From: Paramecium tetraurelia
Lineage: Eukaryota > Ciliophora > Oligohymenophorea > Peniculida > Parameciidae
Direction: 5' to 3'
NCBI RefSeq assembly: GCF_000165425.1
Contig: NW_001799288.1
Location: forward strand, 523,067-587,066
DNA: 64,000 nt
Position numbers and translations under genes: made by a program. The notes beneath the pieces were generated by a model. That model made no database searches, was not told the origin of the DNA, and worked only from the letters and a program-made list of their open reading frames with translations. Below, in pieces: positions 48,460-63,001 of the stretch (position 1 is the first letter of the stretch; every line of letters begins with the position of its first letter).

Positions 48460-49670
48460 TCATTTATTTTGGGTATCTAAATTTTTGTAGACATTGTTAA
48501 ATCTCCAATTATGATAATAATGAGCAGGAGAATAGTCCGAATAAACATGATTGGGATCCTTCTTAGAATAAATGATAGAAGGAACGAATTCCTTTCCGAC
48601 TTCAGTTCTGTCTTTGAGTAAAAGGTGAACACCATCATACATAGATAAGAATCTCAAATAAATATAATAAGTACTTAGTGAATCGACTTGCAAAAACAAA
48701 AGATTAATCTTTGAATTCATAAATCCAATGGTCTAAATAAATTTGAATTATTTACTTAAGGTATTATTATCTCCTTAAACTGAATGAACATCATGTCCAA
48801 AGCCTCTCACTTATGGACATACCTTTAACATTGGTAGAGTATTGGTTCCTAAGTGCACCCATCTTGAAAATTCAGGGAATGCAAAATGAGCTCTGCCTGT
48901 ATACAGACCAGCTTTGACTGGCCAGAAGGCAAGAGAGTCAGCCTTATTAAATTAAATATTGTCATTTAAGAATTTGAGAGCAAATTTCCAATCCCATTAT
49001 CCTGAAGGTAATTTAACAAGATTATCACTAAAAATAGATCTCCATTTAACACACTATATAGAAATAATTAAATAATTTAACCTCTATGTTTTCTTTGAGA
49101 AATGCCTCAATTTATGATTTGGTCATTTCTTTAGTATTAATTTCTGACAATTTCTTAATGAAGCCTCTGAATTCTGTAAATGCCTCATGATATCTTTAAT
49201 CCATAGGTGAGTAGTCAATACAAAAAACACCTGTTGTTCTTTCAGGATGATAAGATCCAGCAGCTAAAGCAACCTTTGCACCAAATCCATGTCCAGCCAA
49301 AGTTGCCATGGTGATTTTGTTATAATACATGTATCTAACAACATCATTGGCCAGATCTTCAACATCGAATGAGTAATGTTTATCTGATGTACCAAAATTT
49401 CTTGGACTCAAAATATGCACATTTCTATAATCAAGAATCTATCAAATTCACACACTTTTCTACCTTATTGGCTGGGTCACTGAAGAATGGGATCCAATTT
49501 TCAACAGGATCACAGGCTTCAGGGAAGAAGAGCATATTTGGTAAATCATTATATCTGCCTTTGAGAGTGACTCCTCTTAAGACTACATTCTAGGAAACAT
49601 TCTAGTGTTCACTAACTCCTTTGTGGAATTGGAGTGTACTGAATTTCCAAAGTTATCGAAATCTGTACAT
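48460..49670 (-). CDS. ABHD11-like alpha/beta-hydrolase lacking the nucleophile Ser
   Basis: The fold follows the ABHD11 pattern: VLRGVTLKGRYNDLP, a loop with DPVENWIPFFSDP, ILDYRNVHILSPRNFGTSD, FDVEDLANDVVRYMYYNKI, then TLAGHGFGAKVALAAGSYHP, CIDYSPMDQRYHEAFTEFR, AFWPVKAGLYTGRAHFAFP, and GFGHDVHS near residue 290, which carries the catalytic-His position. The nucleophile elbow normally reads GHSMGG; here it is GHGFGA (49280-49294), so the Ser is Gly and ordinary hydrolase chemistry is not expected. A C-terminal extension of ~95 residues is unfamiliar. Introns of 25 and 28 nt give 386 codons, 385 aa. ATG 49668-49670, stop TGA 48460-48462. Basic N-terminus (MYRFRQLWKFSTLQFHKG) may be a mitochondrial presequence. 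Confidence 0.8.
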
Positions 49671-49694
49671 AGATATTTTAATTAATTAATTTAA

Positions 49695-50449
49695 TCATAT
49701 ACTATCATAGCCACCATGTCTAAATCTCTGAACCTGAGTTTACAACCTATCTACACCAAAATGAAAGATTGCTCTTGCCTAAGGAATAAGAGTTTTGATT
49801 AAATGAATATGAGGGATGGCTTCCTCTCCCTCTATTTGCAATTTCTTACGATTGTATAGGAATCGGCCCCCAAAATACAAACAAATAATAAAAATGAACT
49901 TAAGAAACCAATGTGAACCTACATTATTGATATGATATCGATACTTGCATTTCTGCAGCCAACATGATGACGAATTTTGAATTGATCTATGCATTCATTA
50001 TCTGGCAAGACTGTGAATGTGGCATCATCATCTCCACATTCAATAAAAAAATGAGCTTGTCTAGGTTGCATAACCCCAGTTGGTTATTTTGGATCCATAC
50101 ATAAGTCTCCCTAGGTGTACTTTACAACTATGCCTTTATTTATATCTCTTTAATCCAAATGTTCAAACGTTTAAGTTTCTACCAATCCAGCTACATCACA
50201 ATTCTCTGTTATTTATCCCATTACTGCCAATGCTTCAATAGCTCCCACCTATCTATCATGACATCTAATTGGTTTAAAATCACAGAAATTGAAAATGTAA
50301 ACCATACTAAACATCCCCATCCCACTTGTTTCGTCTTTCAATTGCCATCCTCCATCTTTATCTAAAGACTTCAAATTATAAGTGTATCCTGAATCATCTG
50401 TCCAAGTGCATAACTAAGATGAACCAACTCCCAACAAAAGTAACAGCAT
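49695..50449 (-). CDS. type I membrane protein with M6PR/MRH-like lumenal domain
   Basis: Signal peptide MLLLLLGVGSSQLC; lumenal domain with evenly spaced Cys: CTWTDDSGYTYNLKSL, YIFNFCDFKPIRCHD, CDVAGLVETQTFEHL, GIVVKYTQGDLCMDPKQPTG, HFFIECGDDDATFTVL, CIDQFKIRHHVGC. This is the mannose-6-phosphate receptor homology layout also found in Atg27-type sorting receptors. One TM segment (WFLKFIFIICLYFGGRFLY) leads to a basic/acidic cytosolic tail. The 26-nt intron (gtatcgatat...aatgtag) gives 243 codons, 242 aa; stop TGA 49695-49697. Likely sorts cargo between Golgi and endosome/lysosome; glycan-binding Gln/Arg/Glu/Tyr residues were not individually verified. An upstream out-of-frame ATG at 50474 is not used. 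Confidence 0.75.
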
Positions 50450-50514
50450 AATTAATGTCAAATTAGGACACATATGTTAATTTATTTTATTATATATATT
50501 ATTTATCAATATAT

Positions 50515-53500
50515 CAATAAGCTCTAATTGATTGTTATTGCATCTTAGCCTTTAAATCTTAGTTTTCACTTTCCAATTCTTGAATGTGTTTGTCAAAGTT
50601 ATCCAAATCATCATTCAATTATCCAATTATATCATCTTGTTCCTTCAATTTATTTTCAGCTACTTAGTACTTGTATTTCAAGGCTTCAATCTGAGTTGCT
50701 AACATAGCTATCTTACCCTCATTATCATACTAAAAACATTAACTTCTTTATTACCTTAATCTATTCCAATTATTCAATTTATTATTATAATTATCCAATC
50801 TTCTCCTTCAATTATTAGTTTTCATGATCTCTCTATTGCAATTCATTCTCTAATTGTTATTGATTTATCAATTGTTCATTTACTAAATTCAATTAGTTTT
50901 AAAGGTCGTTCACACTAAATGTAAAATAAAAATTACCTAGCCTTGGCTTAGTTCAATTCATCTGACTTGGCTGTCAAAGTTTAATGAAGAGTAGAGTTTT
51001 CTTTCTCTAAATTTTGCACCTTCTCTTCAGCCTAATTTAAGGCATTATCCAAACTTTAAAGTTCCTGTTATAAATGTTCATAATCTTATAACTTTTCTTC
51101 TAATTCCTTTATTGTGTTTTAAGCTCCATTGTATTTTAACTTAGCTCTCTCTATTTCAGGTCCAAGTAATGCAACTTTATTTTACAATCCATAAACTTCA
51201 TTATTCAATTTATTTATTTCATCATCCTTCTTCATTAAATCCAATTAATCTTGGTCTGCTTTCTTCTTCATTTCTGAAATTTATTCTGATAATCTTGTAT
51301 TTTCTGGATCCAATGGCTCAAGTTATGCAACAACATTTGATAACTATTTAAATACATATTTAATTATACATCTGTATTTTAATTAGTTAATTCATCTATT
51401 TTTTCTTATTTATTTTTATTTAAATGTTTTTATCTCTCAATTTCTGCAGCCAACATTGCTATTCTCATATCTAGATTCTCCTTTTCCTTTGTCACTTTAT
51501 CCAATTATAAAGTGGTCTTATCTAAATCTTCCTTTGTCAATCTCAAGTCTTAAGCTCTAAAATGGTTACAAATATTGATACTTTTCAGCATAATTTGTTT
51601 ACAATTTTTAATAGTCCTTTTCCATTACTTCATATGCCTCTATTTTTCCTTCTAGCTCTTTTACCTTAGTCTAAGCCTCTCCTAACTTTTTGGCTAATTG
51701 TTTGTTTTCACCTTACAATTTATTGACTAATTGTTATAAATCATTAACTTAAGTTTATAATGGTTCAATTTAAGCTACCAATTATTCTAATTCTGCAATT
51801 CTCTATTTCAAATCTGCTATTTAATGCTATAAATCTTCTTCCATTATTTACTTCTCCAAAGTTATTGCTTTCAATTATTTTGTTAATTTATTGAAATTAT
51901 CTGTTAATTCATCATTTATTAATCTCATCTAAATGGCTTCAGCTTTATAAACTTACAATGTCTTAACCTCATTATCTTTTTATAAATATTTAGCCTTCCA
52001 TTACTCTAATTCTTCCTTCAATTAGGTAATCTCGTTTTTCAAAGACTCATTTTCTTATCTTACTTGATTAAGTTTAGTATCCAAAGTAAGGTTGAAACCT
52101 ACTGCTTCTTTTAATTCCTATTCTAATATTCTGTCTTTAATTATTTTTCCTTCCAATTCCTTAATATACTTCTCTTGTTATTCAATTTTATTTTTCAATT
52201 GATCTAATTCCTTAGTAGCTTTCTTTAATTCATCAGCTGTCTTCTAATGCTATTATTATTCATTGAAAAATGCTTATTCCAATTTTGCAGATTAGAGTCT
52301 CTAATCATTCAATTATTAGACTACCAAAGAATAATTAGATTCCAATTATTATAAATTTGATTTTACTTGGAATAAGGTTCTGATTTATAATTCTTGTTAA
52401 CTCAATTACTCATTTTAAAGATTGATTTAGTCATTATAATCTAAGTTCTATTTTGCCAATTTGTCTACTTGATTTTGTAACCTATTAGCCTTTTATTCTA
52501 ATTAAGGAATCAATTCTTATAAGTGACTCAACTCATTAACCTTTTATTCTAAAGCCTTATTCTTCCTCTTAAGCTCTTCAATCTCTTTTATTAGGTTTTG
52601 TTTCTCTTATCTCAATCTCTCTACTTCATTCTTATAGATTTAGGATTATTGATCTGTTCTTAATAACTTCTTCTCTAAATCAGAAACTTGTTACATATAT
52701 GTTGGCAATTTGATATTGAGTTCAGTGATTTCTTTACTCTTTAATGTGTTTTCTGCTTTTAACTTTTCAATTATTGCCTCGTATTGTTTATTTTAATCCT
52801 CAAACAAATGTGTTTCTTGAATCTTAATTTATAATGATCTGATCTCACTTTGTAATTTGCTTATTTAATCTTAATAATTTGTATTTAAGTCAGCCAATTA
52901 ATTCTTTTAGATTGTAACATCATTCAATTTTCTTTCAAGACCCTTCAAATCAGCCAATTAGCGATCATTTTCTAAATACTTCTCCTTGTACTAATCAGCT
53001 AATTTCTAAAGAGCTTTGATTTCCTCTTATTTGCGGAGAATTTCTTCTCTCAATTCTTAAAGTTACAAATGATGATCATTTTTAAGAGTATTTATTTAGT
53101 CTTATAAGCTTTGAACAGTTTTCTTAAGATTGAGTAATTCAGATTCCAATTCTTTGATTCTGTCTTATAATTTTGCATTTAACACTATCTAGTTATCTAA
53201 TTCTTGTTGTTTGTTCTACAATTAATTATTGAGAGTATCAATTTACTATTCAGCTTTTGCCAATTTCAATCTCAAATCTTCAATTTACTAAGATTTTTAA
53301 TTTAAAAGAGTGTTATTTCTTTATAATTCAATATTAATTTAATTATCTCTTAAATTATTAACATTCTTCTATTATTGGATGTTCTATAATTATTATTATA
53401 TTTATTAATTTCTTGAACTTAAATCAGAATTAATTTTAAGTGTCTATTCATACTTTTATTGTAAAACTTTCAATTAGCTTTGTAATTCAGCTAACCCATC

Positions 53501-55428
53501 AACTTATGATTATAATTATTGATTTTCAGCCTCTAATTAAGCTAATTATAAATTAAGTTGATCATTCATTGATTTATATGTTTCACATTATTAGAAAATC
53601 TTTAAATACTCTGTCTCTTTAGATATCAATTCTTTCAATCTTTATTCCAATTCAAAGTTTTTAACAGTCAAATCTTTAATTTACTTTCTCAATTCAGCAA
53701 GGTCTCTATCCTTCATATCTAATTAAGACTTAGCTCTATTTAATTCTAATTCAATTATTCTCAATTATTATAATTTTTCTTATAAATTCTACAATTCCTT
53801 TTCAACATTAGCTAATTGTTCACTCTTTAATTTGAGTTCTTTGTCTAATGATGACAATTCTGATAACAAACTTTACTTTTCAATTTATAATTCATTTATT
53901 TCCAAGACTTATTATCTTAAAGTGTTATTATCGTTTTCAACAAACTTTAATTTATTATTTAGTTTATCATAAGCTTACTGTTTATTTTCAAGTGTTCTGT
54001 TCAATTGATCAATTTAATAATTCAAAACACCATTTTACTTTTGCAAATCTGTATTGTAACTTCTGATCTGTTCCAATTGCTTTTTCAACTTCTCATTCTC
54101 TAGCAGTTATTTGGCTTATTCATCATTTTTTCTTTTTAATTCATCAATGACTCTTTATTTCTCTTAAATTTGTTGTTTCAAGCCTTGTAATTCTTTAATA
54201 TGATCTTCAGCTTATTAGAGACTAATTTATTATTATTTATTACTTGGTCTTTAACCTTTCTATTTCTTATTGTTTTGATGCCAATTATTGATTCAATCTT
54301 TCGATTTCTTTTACCAATAACTTATTATTGTTATCTTAATCAGTTACTTGAACCTGGAGATCAAATACTTATAATTCTAAAGTCAAAGCCTTCTTTCTCC
54401 ATTAATCTAGATCATTTAATATTTAATTAATTTAATCTCTCAACTTCTTATTCTCATCTTCTAACAAATCCATAGTAGATAATTGACCTCTCTTAACAGA
54501 ATCCAAGTTCAATTGATTCATTCTTTCCAACAATTCTCTTAATTCCTATAATAATCTGTTTCTATCTTCCTCGGACAACTTGAATTTATCTTTCCACATA
54601 GCCAATTCATTTTCTAGATTCTTGATCTTGCTTTATAGTTCAAAGTTTTCAATTTCTTATTTTCTGGCATCTATCAAAAGTTCTTCCAATCCTTATAGTT
54701 TTCCTCTTAACTGAAAATTCAAATATATATTACCTCTAAGTTTTCATCTTGTTTTTTCTTGAGCAATTCTTGGAGTGCATCATGTTCATGTTAATTTAAT
54801 TCAAGTTAATAAATTTTATTATCTCTCTAAGCAATTGCTAAGTCTTTCTGTTCATTTTCATTGATAAGTTGTTTAATTAATGCTAACAACTTTCCGTTTT
54901 CATCTGACAGTATCTTTAATCTCATCTCATACATTCCAGTCTATAATGTTTATTTTCATTAAATACTAGTTCTTCCAATCCTGTGCCACCGCTTGTAATT
55001 TAAAGAGCAAAGAATCTTGCCTTCCATTACTCCACTTCTATTTACAGTTAACTAACCTTATCCAAGTCAGACCCATCTCCATCTTACTTAATGATAATGG
55101 CTAACAATTATCTCGATATTCATTACTTTATTGGGGTCTAACGAGTGTGGGCACTATCCTTGATGTTATCATTGGCTATATGGATCCGTTAGGCATTTAG
55201 AAATACTCCAACTGATTTACCACGGCTGATTGTGTCATGGCAACAGGAGGCTAATGGATTAAGATCATTGATTACTGAATTAATTACTCTTACACTCGAC
55301 CCTGCACTAGATCTCTTCATCTTGTCATTAGGAATGATGATGTGACTCTCAGAATTGACTCTCGATTGTTAATTTCCTTGTTAAGGTGATAAAAATCTGC
55401 CTCGATTTGGGGTTTATTATTCACTCAT
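50515..55428 (-). CDS. very long coiled-coil protein (~1,600 aa)
   Basis: Continuous minus-strand coding over 4.9 kb, from ATG 55426-55428 (MSEQQTPNRGRFLSPQQGNQ) to TGA 50515-50517 (end QQQSIRAY). After a ~130-residue Ser-rich head the protein is almost entirely heptad-repeat helix rich in Leu, Glu, Gln, Asn and Lys, with TAA/TAG as very frequent Gln codons. A few introns interrupt it, e.g. 23 nt around 54712-54734 (gtaatatata...tttcag); others are likely near 50735, 50920, 51570 and 54945. No motor, kinase or membrane domain is visible. Such rods are typical of basal-body, rootlet, epiplasm or Golgi-tether proteins; I cannot assign it to one. Exact length needs intron mapping. Confidence 0.8.
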
Positions 55429-55662
55429 TTAGATTAAATTAATATCTTTGCAATAATTTTTATATCAATATATATATATACATATATAAATAATTAATTA
55501 GTACTTTAGGTTGCTTCTTGATTGATTGCTCTATCAAATTCCTTTGTTGGGGATCATGTAAAATTTCTAATTAAACTCATTCATTAAATATAAGGATTTA
55601 TTTTATTTTCTAATATTTAAAGTCACTGAGACTTGTTAAATTTTATTTAGTAAATAAAAATT

Positions 55663-56045
55663 ATGTCTGAAGAAAATATTAGTTAAAGAAATTAGTTTGA
55701 GCTTGTCAAGCATGCCAATGCAGTGAAAAGATTTGAGAATCTCGAGAAGCTTAAGTTAATTGATCGTTTAGAAACATTAGAGAAAATTAAAAAATCTAAT
55801 GATAGATTAGAAATTAAGAAATTTATGTTTCAATTACAACAAAGAATGTTTGATGCACCTGATTAGTTTTCAATTATTAAATTTTCAATAGGTCTAAAGC
55901 TAATTTTAGAGAATATGCCTAAAGAAGTGTAGAGAAATTAAAGCGTGATTCGAAACTTTCTCGCTCTCCTGATTCACGCCAGACTACAGCAGCCGAGAAA
56001 TAAACAGAAATAAAAGAAATTGAGGTTAAACCATTTAAAGTGTGA
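55663..56045 (+). CDS. small helical protein (118 aa)
   Basis: Starts MSEENISQRNQFELVKHANA, charged helix (VKRFENLEKLKLIDRLETLE), then after a 26-nt intron (gttttcaatt...caatag) KANFREYAQRSVEKLKRDSK and a Ser/Thr-rich end (SRSPDSRQTTAAEKQTEIKE). 119 codons, ATG 55663-55665, stop TGA 56043-56045. Hydrophilic, predicted coiled coil; no family recognised. Confidence 0.65.
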
Positions 56046-56393
56046 TAGTTTTAATTAGTTATATATGATTGCAATTATCCATACAAATATTAATTAGTCT
56101 AATATTCATCTAACTGGATTAAATGATGATCAATTTTTATTATTCAAAAATTATAGAATAATTTTCATATGATTATATGAATGATCAAAAATAATATTTA
56201 AACTCTTCGTATTTTTATTCAGATATCAATTCTATTATTTAGGTCTTTAAAGTAATAATATTTATCTGGCCATATAAAATCATTTCAATAAAATGAAATT
56301 AATCATTTTGTAGATAGTTTTGAATATCTTTCTATGATTGATCATGTAAAATAATACAAAGATTATATGCAATAATTATTCAGCTTTAAGTCA
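56046..56393. other. AT-rich gap between convergent genes
   Basis: About 350 bases between the stops of two convergent genes. No coding, RNA or repeat feature recognised. Confidence 0.5.
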
Positions 56394-56945
56394 TCATAAA
56401 TATGATCTTAAGAATATTTTTTTTTTCAAAACATTTACTTTTCTATTAATACTATTTTTAGGACTCAAAGCAACATCAAAATGAACACTTTTTACTGATT
56501 TTTAAACGTCTGATACTTATTGAAAATATTATGATTTATTATTGATAAGTTCTTTTTTCTTCAAAATGCTACGAATTCCTTAGCTTTAAAAAGAAGTAGA
56601 TAACTTTGTAGTTAATGATCTTGTTTTTTTGGAAGGTTTTTGTTTGCTTTTACTCTTCAGGTAATAGGAAGTCAAATTTTCTTTTGAAATACTCAAAATA
56701 TCAACATGAGGTGAATAAGATTTAGACTTTCGTTTATTTTTTGTGATTAGACGATCATATTGTTCCATGACCAAAAATAATGCAAAGTCATCTTCTTCTT
56801 GAAGAGGCAGAATTTGTTCCAAAGGAATAGGTTTTTTGAGATCTGCGACGAAAATTTGAAAATTGGTGTTTCTTTGTTCCATTTTTAGCTTCATTTCTTA
56901 AATTGGGTCTTAAGGAGTTTTGCAACAGCAAGGTTATGAACCCAT
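56394..56945 (-). CDS. small N-acylated protein with SILK and RVxF-type motifs (predicted PP1 partner, copy 1)
   Basis: Single exon, 184 codons (183 aa), ATG 56943-56945, stop TGA 56394-56396. N-terminus MGSQPCCCKTPQ: Gly-2 plus three Cys, a classic myristoyl/palmitoyl membrane anchor. Middle: IFVADLKKPIPLEQILPLQE, EDDFALFLVMEQYDRLITKN, then a Lys/Ser-rich stretch. C-terminal part: GIRSILKKKE (SILK motif) and 20-odd residues later KSVKSVHFDV, which fits the RVxF docking pattern. SILK followed by RVxF is a known pair of docking motifs for protein phosphatase 1 catalytic subunit. Copy 3 (58231-58737) shares the acylated start, the acidic DDxxL...YxxLI block and the motif pair, so these two are paralogues. 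PP1 binding is inferred, not shown. Confidence 0.75.
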
Positions 56946-57580
56946 ATGTTCTATAAATTCTCTTTTATTTTTAATTAGGTTCTTAAAACCTTCTAATTAA
57001 AAATAAAGATTGTCAAGAATCATTCAGAATTTCTCATTTTTCTCAAATTGGCATAAGAAGCATAATAAGAATGATTATATGAAGCATTACAATATTTCAA
57101 ATAAACTTGTCACTTTACTGATTAGATTTGTCTTATGAATAAAATTGTGTTATCAGTATTTCAAATTTAACCCAAAATATGAATGCATAGTTTTGATTAT
57201 TCAACAAGTATGCTGTTAGAAATTGCAAAAGCAAATCTGTGAACAAGCTATTGAGATATTGCTTTGATTTTCTTTAGAAAAATTAATAAATATTTTTTGT
57301 TTAATAAATTTACTACTTGTTTGTAGTAATTATTATAACAAATAAAATTAATTTAATATAGATATAGAGTAATTACATTATTCTTTAATTTGTAATAGAT
57401 TTTTGATATCGTGCTTCCTATTATTATTGTGTCTAGTATTTTAAATTTATTTAGCAATTGCAATTTACAAAGTTGGTTATTAAATGAATATTTGAGATAA
57501 TGATTGAATAAGAATAATTATTTGTGATTAGAATGAAATTACATTTCATATACACATAAAACAAGTAGTATAATAACAAA
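56946..57580. other. AT-rich intergenic gap
   Basis: About 635 bases between two same-strand SILK/RVxF genes. No coding frame of note; might hide decayed remnants but none was recognised. Confidence 0.4.
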
Positions 57581-58108
57581 TCAAATATATGAAACTATCT
57601 TATATCCAGTTTACTTTGGTAATAGCTTATACTTTTATAACAATTTTTCTGAAAACCTAACTCTTTTTTATTATGAAGAATTTCTTTTTTCCTAATCCTA
57701 AATCACTTCTTTATTTTTTAGAATGCTCTTAGGTGGTATTTCAGGGAGAATGTTGTGAATAAATACACTTTTTGATCGATTTTTAATTCCATCAGTTTTG
57801 TTATTTGCATTTAAATCAGTTATTTCATCTAGCTCTCTTTGAGAATGATTTTTTGTTTCTTGCTTGTAGATCGACTCAACTATACTGATATTTGTTTCTA
57901 CATCGTAATTCTATTTATCTTCATCTTAAGGGAGTTATAATTTAAGTTCATTTATAGTTTCAGTTATCACTGCACACTACTATTGATAAGTCTTCTTAGA
58001 ACTCTTATTCTTAAAGCATTCTCTCTTAATTGTACGTTCTCTTAAATCTGTTATTGATGAATCACAATTTGATATATTTTTTGCACATATCTATTACATT
58101 TGCCCCAT
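57581..58108 (-). CDS. small protein with SILK and RVxF motifs (predicted PP1 partner, copy 2)
   Basis: Single exon, 176 codons (175 aa), ATG 58106-58108, stop TGA 57581-57583. N-terminus MGQMQQICAKN has Gly-2 and one Cys, a weaker acylation signal than the neighbours. The body is Ser/Lys/Asp-rich and probably disordered, with SKSVFIHNILPEIP before the motif region. PPKSILKNKE gives SILK; 17 residues later KRVRFSE is a textbook RVxF site with a following Ser. The tail is basic (KLLQKYKLLPKQTGYKIV). It lies between copies 1 and 3 on the same strand. Sequence outside the motifs is not obviously alignable with them, so common descent is less certain for this copy. Confidence 0.7.
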
Positions 58109-58230
58109 TTAAGTAATTATATTTATATAAATAAAGAAATTAATAAAAAGAAAAGAAAATCTTTAATTCTTACCTCCTCTATGATTAATAAAATTTTATA
58201 TAAAATAAACTCTTATTCAAATATTAACAT

Positions 58231-58737
58231 TCAGATTTTAGTATTACATTATAAAATGAAAGGTAAGAAGGAAACTTTATTATTTTTAAATCTTTTCTAT
58301 AATTGAGATTCCTGAGTATAAGATCGTTTTTTCAATATACTGGTAGGCTTATATGTTGCGTGTGATTGTTTCGATCCATTGTTAATAAGTTAATTGGCAC
58401 TTAAGGATCTGTTATATAGTAATTTTCTCCTTTTGAAGTGCTTTGCGTTCTTAATAGATTCTTTATTCATTTATTATTTATTATCAGCCGAGATCGAACG
58501 ACTTCTAATATTAGAAGAGCAATGAAAGCTTGTGCTTATTGATTTTCTAATAATTAACTATTCATATGTTGCCATAATTTCAAGTAATGAAGCATCATCA
58601 TCTTGATTGATCTGAACAGCTTAATTAAAAAGTGGTTATTTAAAAAAAGTCACATGCATTTCATTATCATTTATAGTATCTTATTACCCATTAGAATAAG
58701 ATTGAGGGCAGCAAAAACAACTAGGATATGTTCCCAT
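58231..58737 (-). CDS. small N-acylated protein with SILK and RVxF motifs (predicted PP1 partner, copy 3)
   Basis: Single exon, 169 codons (168 aa), ATG 58735-58737, stop TGA 58231-58233. N-terminus MGTYPSCFCCPQS: Gly-2 plus three Cys, as in copy 1. Then HVTFFKQPLFNQAVQINQ, DDDASLLEIMATYEQLIIRK (compare EDDFALFLVMEQYDRLITKN of copy 1), a Ser-rich stretch and a basic stretch. KPTSILKKRS gives SILK and, 17 residues on, NNKVSFLPF gives RVxF, the same spacing as copy 2. An additional 3' intron could change the last residues. Inferred membrane-anchored PP1 regulator. Confidence 0.7.
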
Positions 58738-59539
58738 TTTATATAACTTAATTAATTTAAAGAATATTCATATTAACTCATTTTATATGAGACCAAAAAA
58801 GAAGAATATTCTTGAACTTTTTATATAATTATTAGAATTCAAGAATACTTTTCTATTCAAATCATCTTCTTAGTCATTTGATTAAAGTCTACTCTTAAGA
58901 TACATGATAATTTTTAATTTAATCAAATTTTGTTACACAAAATGTCATTTGTTTTTACAAAATGAAAATTTGAATAATTTTATGCTTCCTGCATCTAATT
59001 AACTTTAATATTGCATTATTCGAATTAATTTATGAGCAGCACTTAATGGATATCTATCAAATCAAAAGAAAACTCAGCGACTATTATCCTTAATAAATTT
59101 AAAATTTTATTATTTTATAAGAATTTTCTTTATCTACAAATAGTATATTGATGGAGAGAATATTTTAAGTCTTTTAATAGTAAACCTAAAAGAACTGTTT
59201 AGATTAAATCTTCCCTTGATATTATTTAAGCTAGAAAATACTATGAAAATTTAAATTTCTTTAAAGTTTTGATTAATACAATCTAGTTTTTATTAACTCT
59301 TTTTTATTTATTCCATAATCTTAATCAAATTGTACTGATAATAGTAAACTATTTATCCATAAGGTTTATTATCTATTTTTGTTTGCTTTAACATTTTCAT
59401 AACATTATTGATTACTAAGCTAAACATAAGCCCCTTAATAGGGTTTTAGTTTTTGTTAATAATCAAAGAAGGAGTTAAATGGGGCACAGCATCATGAGTA
59501 ATAAGCTTTTAATATGAATAATAATAATAATAATTTAAT
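58738..59539. other. AT-rich gap with a doubtful hydrophobic plus-strand frame
   Basis: About 800 bases. A TGA-free plus-strand stretch runs ~59152-59513 (FKSFNSKPKRTVQIKSS... then Phe/Leu/Ile/Tyr-rich), but it has no start codon or splice site I can defend and its later composition is what A/T DNA gives by chance. Inverted-repeat-like gaatattcttgaa / aattcaagaatac near 58803-58848. Confidence 0.35.
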
Positions 59540-61995
<2,456 letters not shown>

Positions 61996-62163
61996 ATTTA
62001 TAGTAATTTTAATAACCTATTTTTAATTTTAACATTTATAATTTCTAGACTTCAAATCAAATTAAATATTGAATTCCAATTATTAGATTCAGATATTTTA
62101 GAAAATTTGAAGATAATGAGGAAAACAATAATTGAAATAATAAATAAGAGCTTAATTAATAAT

Positions 62164-63001
62164 TCATTATTTTGTATTGTATGAGCCACAGTGATTGCAT
62201 TTTAGATAGTAGTTAGAAGAGATATCATTCGAAATTTCTCTACAATCCAAGCATTTAATCTAAACCTTTTACTTCTAAACTTGAGGAGATAATAATTTTT
62301 TTGAGTCTTCAGCTAATTTATCATATTATTCAATCTCATTTAGAGTCATTTTCTTTTAATATATCTAATATTTACAAATATAGGAAAGCTACAAATTGGG
62401 CAATTTCTTTAATTGGATTAAATTAGTTAATTGAAGCATTTTGAATGAATGAAGTGAACACAATTAGGTAATTACATTATATAACTTGTAGAAGCCTTTA
62501 GATTTTACAAACAAATAGGGCAATCGTTTTCGGCGGCTTGATTTAAACATTTATGTGAATTTTATATTGATTTACTTAAACAGATGCCGCATGTATTACA
62601 ATGAAAATTGTTTTCTTTAACTCCCTAGTTTAGTATATGATAATTACTCTCCTGCACATATTACATTAATCACAATGATAAATGTCTTTATTAGGATCGT
62701 CATCATATAATTTACAAATGGAACAAAAATATTTAGCAAATTTTATTCCGCATTATATACACTTATTGGTTGGGGGTTGTTCACATAAGCATTTTCGACA
62801 TCTTATTACGGTAACATTATATCGATCCATGATTTCTGTTTTGCATCTATCAGAAGTTGATCCTTTCTAATCAGAGTCATGACAAAGCCTGCAAGGGTAA
62901 AACTTACCACAACAAGGAGCCTTCTTATCACAATTTCTTTAATAATGCTGGCAATTAGGTACTGGAGTTATTATCTTTTTTAAACAATTTACTAAAAACA
63001 T
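62164..63001 (-). CDS. RCHY1: Pirh2/RCHY1-type CHY-zinc-finger RING E3 ubiquitin ligase
   Basis: CHY finger: NCQHYQRNCDKKAPCCGKFY, PCRLCHD, VIRCRKCLCEQPPTNKCIQC, FAKYFCSICKLYDDDPNKDI, YHCDQCNMCR; CTCHY part: ENNFHCNTCGICLSKSIQNS, HKCLNQ; RING: DCPICLQNLKASTSYIMQLP, NCVHFIHSKCFNQL, NCPICSF; then the C-terminal zinc ribbon IKCLDCREISNDISSNYYLK, CNHCGSYNT. All zinc-ligand groups of Pirh2 appear in order. Introns of 23 nt (TAG, in the CHY/RING junction) and 23 nt (AAG, after the RING) give 264 codons, 263 aa, the usual family length. Start ATG 62999-63001, stop TGA 62164-62166. Transfers ubiquitin from an E2; substrates cannot be told. Confidence 0.93.

Noticed and set aside
58803-58848. Inverted repeat gaatattcttgaa / aattcaagaatac as a terminator or mobile-element end
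   Set aside because: Short, imperfect and in A/T-rich DNA where such matches are common; no associated gene or target-site duplication.
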